From assembly GCA_016793465.1 (NCBI GenBank), contig JAEUJW010000058.1:124001-188000 (forward strand): 64,000 nt of DNA. Reading direction: 5' to 3'. Below, one piece after another: positions 1 through 9,078 of the stretch. Made by a program: the position numbers and the translations under genes. The notes beneath the pieces were generated by a model, which searched no databases, was not told the DNA's origin, and saw only the letters and a program-made list of their open reading frames with translations. Within the stretch, counting starts at the first letter, position 1, and the number at the start of each line of letters is the position of its first letter. This DNA is from Myxococcales bacterium. GTDB taxonomy: Bacteria; Myxococcota; Polyangia; Nannocystales; Nannocystaceae.

Positions 1-1092
<1,092 letters not shown>

Positions 1093-1143
1093 GCGGAAGG
1101 TCCCCCGTGCGGTGGGCGCGGGTCTGCAGCGGCGAGGGCGGCG

Positions 1144-1167
1144 CGAACGAGGGGATCCTCTCGTTCG
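1144..1167. promoter_or_regulatory. 24-bp near-perfect palindrome in divergent gap
   Basis: Outer arms CGAACGAG and CTCGTTCG surround a GGATCC core, with only one mismatched pair in 24 bp. It lies 52 bases upstream of the minus-strand lipoprotein start, in the gap shared with the plus-strand reductase. A smaller palindrome, GGTGG-AA-CCACC, is at 1172-1183. It could be an operator for a dimeric regulator or an mRNA hairpin; no regulator is identified. Confidence 0.4.
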
Positions 1168-1282
1168 AGCGGGTGGAACCACCGGCGCGGCGCGGATGTG
1201 CGCAGAACGGTCGGAATGTGCCCAGGAACAGCGTCCCGAGGGGCGTTTGCGGGCGGCGGTGATCCTCGTGTACGACCGCCGC

Positions 1283-1819
1283 ATGCCCGGACGCGTCCGC
1301 GTGTTCATCGCCGCCTCGCTCGACGGCTTCATCGCCGGCCCCGACGACGACCTCTCGTGGCTGCCGCCGCCCGAGGAGGACGACCACGGCTACGCGGCGT
1401 TCATGGCCGACGTCGGCGCGCTGCTCATGGGCCGCCGCACCCACGACGTGGTCGCGGGCTTCACCGGCGCGTGGCCCTACGGCGAGCGCCCGGTGCTGGT
1501 CGCGACCCGCCGCCCGCTGACGCCGAAGGCGCCGACGGTGCGCGCCGTGAGCGGGACGATCGCGGCGATGGTGGTCGAGGCCCGCGCGGCCGCCGACGGT
1601 CGCGACGTGTACCTCGACGGCGGCGACCTGATCCGCCAGGCGCTCGACGCCGGGCTGGTCGACGAGCTGATCGTGTCGATCATCCCGGTCGTGCTGGGCG
1701 CCGGCCACCCGCTGTTCGCGGGCGTGCGCCGGCCGCACCGGCTCGAGCTGGTGCACACCGCGGCCAAGCCGACGCTCGTGCAGCTGACCTACCGCCCGCG
1801 GGCCGCGGCGCAGTCGTAG
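1283..1819 (+). CDS. Dihydrofolate reductase-family (RibD C-terminal) protein
   Basis: A 178-residue protein with the layout of the RibD C-terminal/DHFR-like reductase family. It has the opening VFIAASLDGFIAG, the segment ALLMGRRTHD, the nucleotide-site segment VYLDGGDLIRQ, and the late strand IIPVVLGAGHPLF. Family members bind NADPH. Stand-alone copies like this one are common and mostly have no proven substrate, so a role in folate or riboflavin synthesis should not be assumed. ATG at 1283 gives a normal family length; an in-frame GTG at 1268 would add five residues. It is probably cytoplasmic, as no signal peptide is present. Confidence 0.85.
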   Translation: MPGRVRVFIAASLDGFIAGPDDDLSWLPPPEEDDHGYAAFMADVGALLMGRRTHDVVAGFTGAWPYGERPVLVATRRPLTPKAPTVRAVSGTIAAMVVEARAAADGRDVYLDGGDLIRQALDAGLVDELIVSIIPVVLGAGHPLFAGVRRPHRLELVHTAAKPTLVQLTYRPRAAAQS

Positions 1820-1820
1820 C

Positions 1821-1838
1821 CCTGTCCCTCGAGACAGG
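1821..1838. repeat. Dispersed palindrome, copy 1 (CCTGTC/GACAGG)
   Basis: CCTGTC and GACAGG arms are separated by six bases immediately after the reductase stop codon, followed by TCGAGGGAC. It belongs to the CTGTCC-N-GGACAG family seen many times in this window. At this site it could act as a weak transcription-termination hairpin. Confidence 0.5.
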
Positions 1839-1954
1839 TCGAGGGACGCGGCGCGCGGACGCACCGCGGGCGGAATCGCGGCGGAGGGCCGCCGGCGTTC
1901 CGTGGTAGCTTGAGGCCGCGGCGCGTCGGGTAGTGACGCCCCGGAGACGTTGAC

Positions 1955-3829
1955 ATGAAGTACCTGGCCCTGCTGTCCCTGTCCGCGCTCGCGTATGCGG
2001 CGCTCCCCGTGCGATCGGCCGCGGCTCTGCCCGCGTGGATGCTGTCCGTCGATCACCCCGCCCCGGTCTCGCAGGCGCTGGTGATCGCCGGCGACGACGG
2101 CCGCTTCTACATCTTCGGCGGGCAGAACCAGGCCAACGCGGTCCAGAGCGCGGCGCGGGCGTTCGACCCGGTCACCAACAGCTACGTGGTGCTCGCGCCG
2201 ATGCCGGTGCCGGCCCGCGGCGCGTGCGGCGACAGGCTGCTCGACGGGCGCATGGTGGTCGTCGGCGGCTACAACGCCAACCACGTCAGCAACACCCAGA
2301 TCTACAACCCGGCGACCAACGTGTGGACGGCCGGGCCCAACCAGGCCGGCGGGTGGGAGTGCGCCGCGGCGACCGACGCGAGCGGCAAGCTGCACATGTT
2401 CGGCGGCGAGGCGGCGACCGCCACCCACGCGGTCTACGACCCCGCGACCAACACCTGGGCGGCGGCCCCCGCGTTGCCGAACCCGACGCACTCGCACGGC
2501 GCCGTGCGCGGCCCCGACGGCCGCATCTACGTGTTCGGCGGCAACCCGGCGCTGACCAACCTCAACATCTTCAACCCGGCGACCAACACCTGGGCCGCGG
2601 GCGCGCCGATGCCGGCCGGCAACCAGCAGTTCGCGTGGGCGCGCGTGGGCGGCCAGCTCTACGTGATCGGCGGGTCGACGGCCTACGGCAACGACGCGGC
2701 GCCGTACTTCAACGCGGTGCGGGCCTACGACTTCGTCGCCAACGCCTGGATGACCGACCCGTCGGTGCTGGTGGTCGCCGCGCGCGAGTCGGCGGCGGCG
2801 GCGGTCGGCAACTCGATCCACCTGTTCGGCGGGAGCAACGGGTCCAAGCTGGTCACGCACCAGTTCTCCGGGCAGATCGACGGCGACGCCGACGGCGTGC
2901 CCGACGGGGCCGACAACTGCCCCGAGGACGCCAACCCGATGCAGCAGGACGGCGACGGCGACGGCGCAGGCGACGCCTGCGACCCCTGTCCCAACGACGC
3001 GCTCGACGACGACGACAGCGACATGGTCTGCGGCGACGTCGACAACTGCCCGGCCGACGCCAACCCCATGCAGGACGACGCCGACGCCGACGACCTCGGC
3101 GACGTGTGCGACGCCTGCCCGCAGGACGCCAACAACGACGCCGACAGCGACACCGTGTGCGGCGACGTCGATAACTGCCCGGCCGACGCCAACGGCGGCC
3201 AGGAGAACGAGGACATGGACTCGCTCGGCGACGCCTGCGACGCCTGCCCGCTCGACGCCGACAACGACGCCGACGCCGACGCTGTGTGCGGCGACGTCGA
3301 CAACTGCCCGGCCGACGCCAACCCCACGCAGGAGGACTCCGACATGAACGGCGTCGGCGACGCCTGCGACGTCGGCGGCACGACCGGCGAGACGACCGGC
3401 GAGACGACCGGCGAGACGACCGGCGGGTCGACCGGCGACGACACGACGACCTCGGGCGCGACGTCGACGGGCGACGACACGACCACGACCGGGCTCGGCA
3501 CGACCGGCGGCGACGGCACCACGACCGGCGGCGACGTCACGGGCGCCGGCGACACGACGACCACGACCGGCGACACGCCGACCGGCGACACCAGCGCGGG
3601 CTCGGCGTCGGACTCGGACTCGAACGGCTCGGCGCCGACGAGCGGCGGCGGTCCGACCGGCGGCGACGACTCGAGCGGCGGCGGCAGCTCGGGCGGCGAC
3701 ACCGAGGCCGAGACCGCCGGCGTCGACGACGGCGGCTGCGGCTGCCGCAGCGAGGGCGACTCGCCGGCGGGCGGGCTGCTGATGCTGGGCGCGCTGGTCG
3801 GGCTGCGGCGGCGGCGGACCGCGCGGTGA
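1955..3829 (+). CDS. Kelch-repeat / thrombospondin type 3 protein with MYXO-CTERM tag
   Basis: A 624-residue exported protein. Residues 1-25 are a signal peptide ending near SAAALP. Residues about 30-305 contain Kelch-type blades recognisable by repeats such as FYIFGGQNQ, YNPATNVWTAGP and IYVFGGNPA, which should form a beta-propeller. Residues about 310-475 are Asp-rich thrombospondin type 3 calcium repeats with recurring DNCPADANP and GDACDACP motifs. A Thr/Gly/Asp linker follows, then the ending CGCR, a hydrophobic helix and RRRRTAR, the MYXO-CTERM pattern associated with cell-surface sorting in myxobacteria. It is likely a calcium-dependent surface adhesin or binding protein; the ligand is unknown. 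Confidence 0.85.
   Translation: MKYLALLSLSALAYAALPVRSAAALPAWMLSVDHPAPVSQALVIAGDDGRFYIFGGQNQANAVQSAARAFDPVTNSYVVLAPMPVPARGACGDRLLDGRMVVVGGYNANHVSNTQIYNPATNVWTAGPNQAGGWECAAATDASGKLHMFGGEAATATHAVYDPATNTWAAAPALPNPTHSHGAVRGPDGRIYVFGGNPALTNLNIFNPATNTWAAGAPMPAGNQQFAWARVGGQLYVIGGSTAYGNDAAPYFNAVRAYDFVANAWMTDPSVLVVAARESAAAAVGNSIHLFGGSNGSKLVTHQFSGQIDGDADGVPDGADNCPEDANPMQQDGDGDGAGDACDPCPNDALDDDDSDMVCGDVDNCPADANPMQDDADADDLGDVCDACPQDANNDADSDTVCGDVDNCPADANGGQENEDMDSLGDACDACPLDADNDADADAVCGDVDNCPADANPTQEDSDMNGVGDACDVGGTTGETTGETTGETTGGSTGDDTTTSGATSTGDDTTTTGLGTTGGDGTTTGGDVTGAGDTTTTTGDTPTGDTSAGSASDSDSNGSAPTSGGGPTGGDDSSGGGSSGGDTEAETAGVDDGGCGCRSEGDSPAGGLLMLGALVGLRRRRTAR
3389..3430. repeat. 12-base in-frame tandem repeat (TGET units)
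   Basis: The 12-base unit GGCGAGACGACC is repeated about three times inside the linker of the Kelch/TSP3 protein, giving TGETTGETTGET. Because the unit is a multiple of three, gain or loss of units would change linker length without shifting the frame. Confidence 0.6.
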
Positions 3830-3841
3830 GGCGGGCGGGCG

Positions 3842-3859
3842 CCTGTCCGCGGGGACAGG
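3842..3859. terminator. Terminator-like hairpin, dispersed palindrome copy 2
   Basis: Perfect 7-bp arms CCTGTCC and GGACAGG enclose GCGG. It lies between the convergent ends of the Kelch protein gene and purT, so it could end transcription from both sides. There is no T-tract, so Rho-independent function is uncertain. It is also a member of the dispersed CTGTCC-N-GGACAG family. Confidence 0.5.
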
Positions 3860-3868
3860 CGCCGCGGC

Positions 3869-5065
3869 TCAGCCGGCGTCGACCACGACCTCGACGGCGG
3901 CGGCGGCCTCGCGGGCGCGGCGGCGGGCGTCCTCGACGTCCTCGCCGTAGGTGACGACCACGCCCATGCGGCGGTACTTGCGGGTGTCGGGCTTGCCGAA
4001 CAGGCGGACCTTGACCCGCGGGTCCCTCAGCGCCCGCGTGAGGCCGACGAACCGCGGGTTGTGGCCGGCGCGCTCGGCCAGGATCACGGCGGAGGCGCCC
4101 GGCGAGCGCAGGATGACCTGGCCGATCGGCAGGCCGAGGATCGCCCGCACGTGCAGCTCGAACTCGCTGCAGTCCTGGGTGGTCATGGTCACCATGCCGG
4201 TGTCGTGCGGGCGCGGGCTGACCTCGCTGAACACCATGTCGTCGCCGACCACGAACAGCTCGATCCCGAACAGCCCGTAGCCGCCGAGGGCCTCGGTGAC
4301 CCGGGCGGCGATCGCCTGGGCCCGCGCGAGCGCGGCCTGCGAGAGCGCGTGCGGCTGCCACGACTCCATGTAGTCGCCGCGCTCCTGGCGGTGGCCGATC
4401 GGCGGGCAGAACAGGGTGCCCTCGTGACGGGTGCGGATGGTCAGCAGCGTGATCTCGCTGTCGAACTTCACGAAGCCCTCGACGATCACCCGCGCGCTGC
4501 GCCCGCGCGCGCCGACCAGCGCGTAGTCCCAGGCGGCGGCGACGTCGGCCGGGTCGCGCACGGTGCTCTGGCCCTTGCCCGAGCTCGACATGCACGGCTT
4601 GATCACGCACGGAAGGCCGATCTCCCGCACCGCCGCCTCGACCTGCTCGAGCGTGTCGGCGAAGCGGTAGGGGCTCGTCGGCAGGCCGAGCTGCTCGGCG
4701 GCCAGCCGGCGGATGCCCTCGCGGTCCATGGTCAGGCGGGTCGCCTGCGCCGTGGGGATGACCGTCCAGCCCTCGGTCTCGAGCTCGACCAGCGCGTCGG
4801 TCGCGATCGCCTCGACCTCGGGCACGATGTAGTGCGGCTTCTCGCGCCCCACCACCGCGCGCACCGCCTCGCGGTCCTGCATGTCGAACACGTGGCTGCG
4901 GTGGGCGACCTGCATGGCCGGCGCGTCGCGGTAGCGGTCGCAGGCGATCACCTCGATGCCGAGGCGCATGGCCTCGATCGCCACCTCGCGGCCGAGTTCG
5001 CCGGCGCCGAGCAACAGGAGACGGGTCGCCGAGGGGGACAGGGGGGTGCCGAGGTCGAGGTCCAT
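3869..5065 (-). CDS. purT: Formate-dependent GAR transformylase (PurT)
   Basis: 398 residues from ATG at 5065, close to the usual 390-400. PurT is an ATP-grasp enzyme that makes formylglycinamide ribonucleotide from GAR, formate and ATP in purine synthesis. The N-terminal Rossmann-like segment reads [17 protein letters not shown]. The central ATP-grasp part contains [15 protein letters not shown] (ATP binding) and the late catalytic stretch [28 protein letters not shown]. An upstream in-frame GTG at 5146 exists, but the added stretch is unlike the family. The gene stands alone here, 18 kb from purL-purQ. No strong ribosome-binding site is visible. Confidence 0.95.
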   Translation of the reverse strand: MDLDLGTPLSPSATRLLLLGAGELGREVAIEAMRLGIEVIACDRYRDAPAMQVAHRSHVFDMQDREAVRAVVGREKPHYIVPEVEAIATDALVELETEGWTVIPTAQATRLTMDREGIRRLAAEQLGLPTSPYRFADTLEQVEAAVREIGLPCVIKPCMSSSGKGQSTVRDPADVAAAWDYALVGARGRSARVIVEGFVKFDSEITLLTIRTRHEGTLFCPPIGHRQERGDYMESWQPHALSQAALARAQAIAARVTEALGGYGLFGIELFVVGDDMVFSEVSPRPHDTGMVTMTTQDCSEFELHVRAILGLPIGQVILRSPGASAVILAERAGHNPRFVGLTRALRDPRVKVRLFGKPDTRKYRRMGVVVTYGEDVEDARRRAREAAAAVEVVVDAG

Positions 5066-5261
5066 GACGCGCCGGGAGCATAGAGGCTCCACCGCGCGCC
5101 CGGCAACGCCCGTCGCCGCGTCCGTGGCCGCACGGCCCGCCTCCACATGCGGCGCGTCCGCGGGCTAGCTCACGCCTATCCATGTCGCGTGCATGCGGCG
5201 TGGAGCACGGTTCGGCCGCGTACGCCGCCTGCGGCGCTGGTGTACACTCGCGCCGCTGTCC

Positions 5262-6308
5262 ATGTCCATGCGCCTTCAAGCTGCCGTGTTCGCCGCGCTC
5301 GTCGCGGCCTGCGACAAGTCCAACATCAAGCTGGAGACCCCTCCGGATCAGCTGCCCGCGCTGATCGTGCCGTCCGAGATGATGGCCCGTGACGGCGGCG
5401 GTGGCTCGGGCGGCGGCGACGTGGTCGCCGACAACGGCGGCGGTCGCGACTGGGGCGGCGGCGGCGTCGACGGCGGCAACGACGGCGTCGACGGCGGCGG
5501 GGGCGGCCGCAGCAGCGCCGGCGCGCTGGTCTCGGCCTCGCCGCAGCCGACCGCGTACGCGCTGATCATCGGCATCGAGAAGTACCGCGACGTGACGCCC
5601 GCGACCGGCGCGCGCGCCGACGCCGAGCGCTTCGCCGAGCTCACGCGCCAGACCTTCGGCGTGCCCGAGGAGCACGTGCGCGTGCTGCTCGACGACCGCG
5701 CGACCCGCACCGACATCGTCAAGCAGGTGCGCTGGCTGCAGACCAACGTGCCGGCGGGCGGGCGCATCTACGTGTACTTCAGCGGCCATGGCGCGCCGGA
5801 CCCGACGTCGGGCGTGTCGTACATCGTGCCGTACGACGGCGACCCGCAGTACCTCGGCGAGTCGGCGCTGAAGATGGCCGACATCCTCGCCGACCTCGAG
5901 AAGACCAAGGCCAAGGACGTGCTGGCGATCGCCGACTCGTGCTTCTCGGGCGCGGGCGGGCGGTCGGTGCTGGCCCCGGGCACGCGCCCGCTGGTCCACG
6001 TCGAGCCGGTCAAGGCGGCCGCGCGCGTGGCCCTGCTGTCGGCCTCGTCGGGCGCCGAGATCTCCGGGCCCGCGCCCGACGGCAAGGGCGGCCTGTTCTC
6101 GAAGTACCTCATGCAGGCGCTCGGCGACGGCGCGGCCGACATCAACGGCGACGGCCAGATCTCGCTGAAGGAGCTCGACGAGTGGATCAAGCCCCGCGTC
6201 AAGCGCGAGGCCAAGAAGGCCAACCGCGAGCAGACCCCGAGCCTGCAGGTCGGCAAGAAGCTCGGCGACCCGGTCGAGTTCATCGTCTCGTGGGGGTACG
6301 GCAAGTGA
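5262..6308 (+). CDS. Caspase-like (C14) lipoprotein with EF-hand
   Basis: 348 residues. The N-terminus is a lipoprotein signal with lipobox VAAC. A Gly/Asp-rich linker spans about residues 45-90. The caspase-like p20 fold follows: the strand YALIIGIEKYRD, then the catalytic His176 in FSGHGAP and the catalytic Cys227 in IADSCFSGAG. An EF-hand loop, DINGDGQISLKE (residues 293-304), has all the usual calcium ligands. It should therefore be an envelope-anchored cysteine peptidase, possibly calcium-dependent, whereas most bacterial caspase homologues are cytoplasmic. Its stop overlaps the GTG start of the next gene, so they are translationally coupled. ATG at 5262 gives the signal peptide; the frame is open further upstream without a signal. 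Confidence 0.85.
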   Translation: MSMRLQAAVFAALVAACDKSNIKLETPPDQLPALIVPSEMMARDGGGGSGGGDVVADNGGGRDWGGGGVDGGNDGVDGGGGGRSSAGALVSASPQPTAYALIIGIEKYRDVTPATGARADAERFAELTRQTFGVPEEHVRVLLDDRATRTDIVKQVRWLQTNVPAGGRIYVYFSGHGAPDPTSGVSYIVPYDGDPQYLGESALKMADILADLEKTKAKDVLAIADSCFSGAGGRSVLAPGTRPLVHVEPVKAAARVALLSASSGAEISGPAPDGKGGLFSKYLMQALGDGAADINGDGQISLKELDEWIKPRVKREAKKANREQTPSLQVGKKLGDPVEFIVSWGYGK

Positions 6309-7369
6309 GGCGCGCCCCGCTGCTGCTGGCCGCCCTCGCCCTCGCCACCTGCACCCGCCAGGGCTTCCTGGCGGCGCCCGAGGCCGACGCCGGCGTGACC
6401 GACAAGGTCGGGAGCTTCTCGACCGACACCCACTTCCTGCTCGAGCCCAACGCCGACGCCGAGGACCTGCTCGGCCGCGCGGTCCACCTGACCAGCCAGG
6501 GCGGCTGGACGATCGCCGACGAGCGCGCCCCCGGCTGCGACGTCCGCGTCAAGCGCTCGCAGGCCCAGTACGAGAAGTCGTACCGCATCGGCCTCGGCGA
6601 CATGACCGCGATGTCCGGCGGCTACAGCGACCTGCTGCGGCTGGAGGCCCGCTACGGCCGCTCGGTCGAGGCGGCGATGAAGATCCACAACGTCGAGACG
6701 CTGACCGCCGACGTCGCCGGCCCGTGCGGCGAGGTCATCGTCAAGTCCGTGCGCGTCGGCACCGGCGAGCGCCGGCTCATGCGCAAGGCCGAGGGCTCGC
6801 TCAAGGGCCGCGCCGGCAAGGGCCCGGTCGCGCTCGAGGGCGGGCGCGAGGGCATCACCGACATCGCCGACGAGATCACGTGGTCGACGCCGCAGGCCTA
6901 CGCGTTCACCTACGAGCAGTCGCCGAAGCGCACGGTCTTCGAGATCGAGGCCGAGATCCCCGCGACCGTGACCGACGGCGACCGCATCCGCCTCAAGTTC
7001 AACGCGCCCCAGGACGCGTACCTCGTCGTCTACTACCTCGACGCGACCGGCGCCGGCGCGATCCTATACCCCTCGGACTTCTTGCCGGTGCCGATGGTCA
7101 AGGGCGGCGACTCGCTGTCGCTCCCGCCCGCGAACGTGAAGGATCTACAGGTCCAGCTCGCCGACCCCAGGGTCGCGACCCAGGACACCGTGGTGGTCTA
7201 CGCGTTCGCGGCCCGCGGCGACTTCGACAGGTTCAAGCCGGCGGCGATGGCGGGCAGCAACGACGCGGTCACCTACGCGGCCGACCTGACCCGGGCCCTG
7301 GCCTCGATCCCGATCAGCCGCTGGGACCGCCACACCGCGACCATCCAGATCCAACCGAAGAGCGAGTGA
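6305..7369 (+). CDS. DUF4384-like lipoprotein coupled to the caspase
   Basis: 354 residues from a GTG that overlaps the caspase stop (GTGA). The signal peptide ends in lipobox LATC. The first half is unfamiliar. The second half (from about residue 215) resembles the DUF4384 domain: RIRLKFNAPQDAYLVVYYLD, then AILYPSDF, then VVVYAFAARGDF. DUF4384 domains frequently occur next to or fused with caspase-like or kinase modules in bacteria; their biochemical role is not established. The coupling suggests that this protein is a partner, adaptor or substrate of the caspase at the same membrane. Confidence 0.7.
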   Translation: MRRAPLLLAALALATCTRQGFLAAPEADAGVTDKVGSFSTDTHFLLEPNADAEDLLGRAVHLTSQGGWTIADERAPGCDVRVKRSQAQYEKSYRIGLGDMTAMSGGYSDLLRLEARYGRSVEAAMKIHNVETLTADVAGPCGEVIVKSVRVGTGERRLMRKAEGSLKGRAGKGPVALEGGREGITDIADEITWSTPQAYAFTYEQSPKRTVFEIEAEIPATVTDGDRIRLKFNAPQDAYLVVYYLDATGAGAILYPSDFLPVPMVKGGDSLSLPPANVKDLQVQLADPRVATQDTVVVYAFAARGDFDRFKPAAMAGSNDAVTYAADLTRALASIPISRWDRHTATIQIQPKSE

Positions 7370-7371
7370 CC

Positions 7372-8145
7372 ATGCCAGCCCTCCCCCGCCTGTCCCGCGC
7401 CGCGGTCGCCGCGGCCTGCAGCCTGTCCCTCTCGCTCCCCGCGGTCGCCCGCGCCCAGGAGCCCGGGGGCGCCGAGGATTCGCTCAACCCGCAGGCCGAG
7501 CAGCACGTCGAGAAAGCCCTCACCGCGTTCAAGAGCGGGGCCTACGTCAACGCCGAGGAGGAGTTCAAGCGCGCGGCGTTCTTCTCGCCGAACTGGCGCC
7601 CCCTGCACTTCAACATGGGCGTGCTCGCCGAGGCCCAGGGCAAGCTCGGCACGGCGATCCACGAGTACGAGCAGTTCAAGCCGCTCGCGACGCCCGACGA
7701 GGCGCTCGTCGTCGACCAGCGGATCTTCGAGTTGTCGGACCGCCGTCGGCGCATCGCCGGCACCTACAAGCGACAGATCGCCATCGGCGCGACGGCGCTG
7801 ACGCTCGGCCTCGCGGCGCTCGGCGGGACCGCCGGCCTCATCGTCTACAACCGGTCGCTCAAGCAGGACGTGGCGGACCTCAAGGCTGATAACGAGGACC
7901 TCATGAGCCCGTCCGACGATCCGCAGATCGCGATCAACGACAAAAAAATCGAGAGCCTCGAGGCCAAGCAGAAGAACGTGCTGTACGGCGAGATCGTGCT
8001 GGCGACGGTCGGGCTGGTGGTCGTGCTCTACTCGGTGCTCCCGCTGATGCGGTCGGTGAAGGCCAAGCGGCAGCTCGACGGCATCGCCCTCGGGCCGACG
8101 CGGTTGAAGTGGAACGGCGGGGCCGGGGTCGTGCTGCGCTTCTAA
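7372..8145 (+). CDS. Exported TPR-like membrane protein (paralogue A)
   Basis: 257 residues starting 2 bases after the previous stop. A signal peptide (about 1-26, ending VARA-QE) precedes a TPR-like region with SGAYVNAEEEFKRAAFF, WRPLHFNMGVLAEAQGKLG and AIHEYEQFKPLATPDEA. Two membrane segments (IAIGATALTLGLAALGG and EIVLATVGLVVVLYSV) flank a heptad-like stretch from SLKQDVADLKADNEDLM to ESLEAKQKN. The C-terminus KWNGGAGVVLRF ends in an aromatic residue. The next gene is a clear paralogue. It is likely a scaffold for the caspase/DUF4384 proteins; that role is inferred from the operon only. Confidence 0.75.
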   Translation: MPALPRLSRAAVAAACSLSLSLPAVARAQEPGGAEDSLNPQAEQHVEKALTAFKSGAYVNAEEEFKRAAFFSPNWRPLHFNMGVLAEAQGKLGTAIHEYEQFKPLATPDEALVVDQRIFELSDRRRRIAGTYKRQIAIGATALTLGLAALGGTAGLIVYNRSLKQDVADLKADNEDLMSPSDDPQIAINDKKIESLEAKQKNVLYGEIVLATVGLVVVLYSVLPLMRSVKAKRQLDGIALGPTRLKWNGGAGVVLRF

Positions 8146-8173
8146 AAACTCTTGAAATTTGTTAGGCAGCGTC

Positions 8174-8836
8174 ATGGCCGGACCTCGCGCCCTCGTGTCC
8201 GTTGTCTGTGCGCTGGTGCTGGCGGCGCCGGCCGAGGCGCGGGCGGCGGATCCGCCGACCGACGAGCTGACGCCGCAGGCGCAGGAGCACGTGACCAGGG
8301 CCGTCGAGGCCATGAAGCGGAGCGCCTACGCCGACGCCGAGGCGTCGTTCATGCGGGCGGCGTTCTTCACCCCGAACTGGCGCCCGCTGCACTTTAATTT
8401 GGCCGTGGCGGCCGAGGCCCAGGGCAAGCTCGGCGTGGCGATCCGCGAGTACGAGGCATTCAAACCGCTGGCCCGCCCGGACGAGGCGTTGCTCGCGGAT
8501 CAGCGGATCTCGGAGCTCAATGAGCGAATCTTAAAATTTCGCCGGGGACAGCGCTCCAGGCTGGTCGCGGGGGCGGTGATCACCAGCGTCGGCTTCGCGG
8601 CGGCCGGCGGGGGCGGCGCGCTGGTCGGGCTCTACGCCGCGGACAGCAGCCCCTACAACGGCAAGACGGGGTTCATCGTGGGCGGGGCGCAGCTGATCCT
8701 CTACGGCAGCATCATCGGGCTCGGCGGGGTCGCGGTGCTGGTGTCCGCGGTCAAGGCGCGGCGCAAGCTCGACGGGCTGGCGCTGGGACCGACGCGGCTG
8801 CGCTGGGCCGGGGGCGCGGCGCAGCTGCGCTTCTGA
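8174..8836 (+). CDS. Exported TPR-like membrane protein (paralogue B)
   Basis: 220 residues from ATG at 8174. It aligns with the preceding protein along its length: the signal peptide ends ARAAD, the TPR-like part repeats LTPQAQEHVTRAVEAMK and NWRPLHFNLAVAAEAQGKLG, and the end TRLRWAGGAAQLRF matches the paralogue's end. It lacks most of the coiled stretch between its two membrane segments. The 28-base spacer before it is unusually AT-rich for this genome. Two AT-rich codon islands occur inside, at 8392-8402 and 8528-8538. This looks like a local duplication inside the caspase operon. Confidence 0.75.
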   Translation: MAGPRALVSVVCALVLAAPAEARAADPPTDELTPQAQEHVTRAVEAMKRSAYADAEASFMRAAFFTPNWRPLHFNLAVAAEAQGKLGVAIREYEAFKPLARPDEALLADQRISELNERILKFRRGQRSRLVAGAVITSVGFAAAGGGGALVGLYAADSSPYNGKTGFIVGGAQLILYGSIIGLGGVAVLVSAVKARRKLDGLALGPTRLRWAGGAAQLRF

Positions 8837-8898
8837 GCACGCGGGTCGCGCCGCTTCGACGCGTGCACCGATGCTTCGTCGACGGCGGCGGCAGGACG

Positions 8899-9016
8899 TC
8901 ATCAGTCCCCGGCGACCGCGGCCGGGAACGCGGCGAGGTGGACCTCGGCCGTCGAGGCCGGCGGGCTCGCTGCGAAGGGCGGCGAGGGCCAACAGCAGGA
9001 TCGGGGCGCGCCGCAT
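8899..9016 (-). pseudogene. Possible frameshifted signal-peptide remnant
   Basis: ATG at 9016 follows a GGTGAGGGG ribosome-binding-like run and starts MRRAPILLLALAAL, a good signal peptide. The frame then turns Arg-rich and non-protein-like. Shifting by one base after the hydrophobic core gives a plausible exported continuation (FAASPPASTAEVHLAAF) ending in two TGA stops at 8904-8899. It may be a decayed small exported protein or chance. No homologue is recognised. Confidence 0.2.
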
Positions 9017-9078
9017 CCCCTCACCGTGGAGGGTGCGGCGCGCTCCGACGAGGGGGTGCCTCGCGCGCGCGCGTGGGG

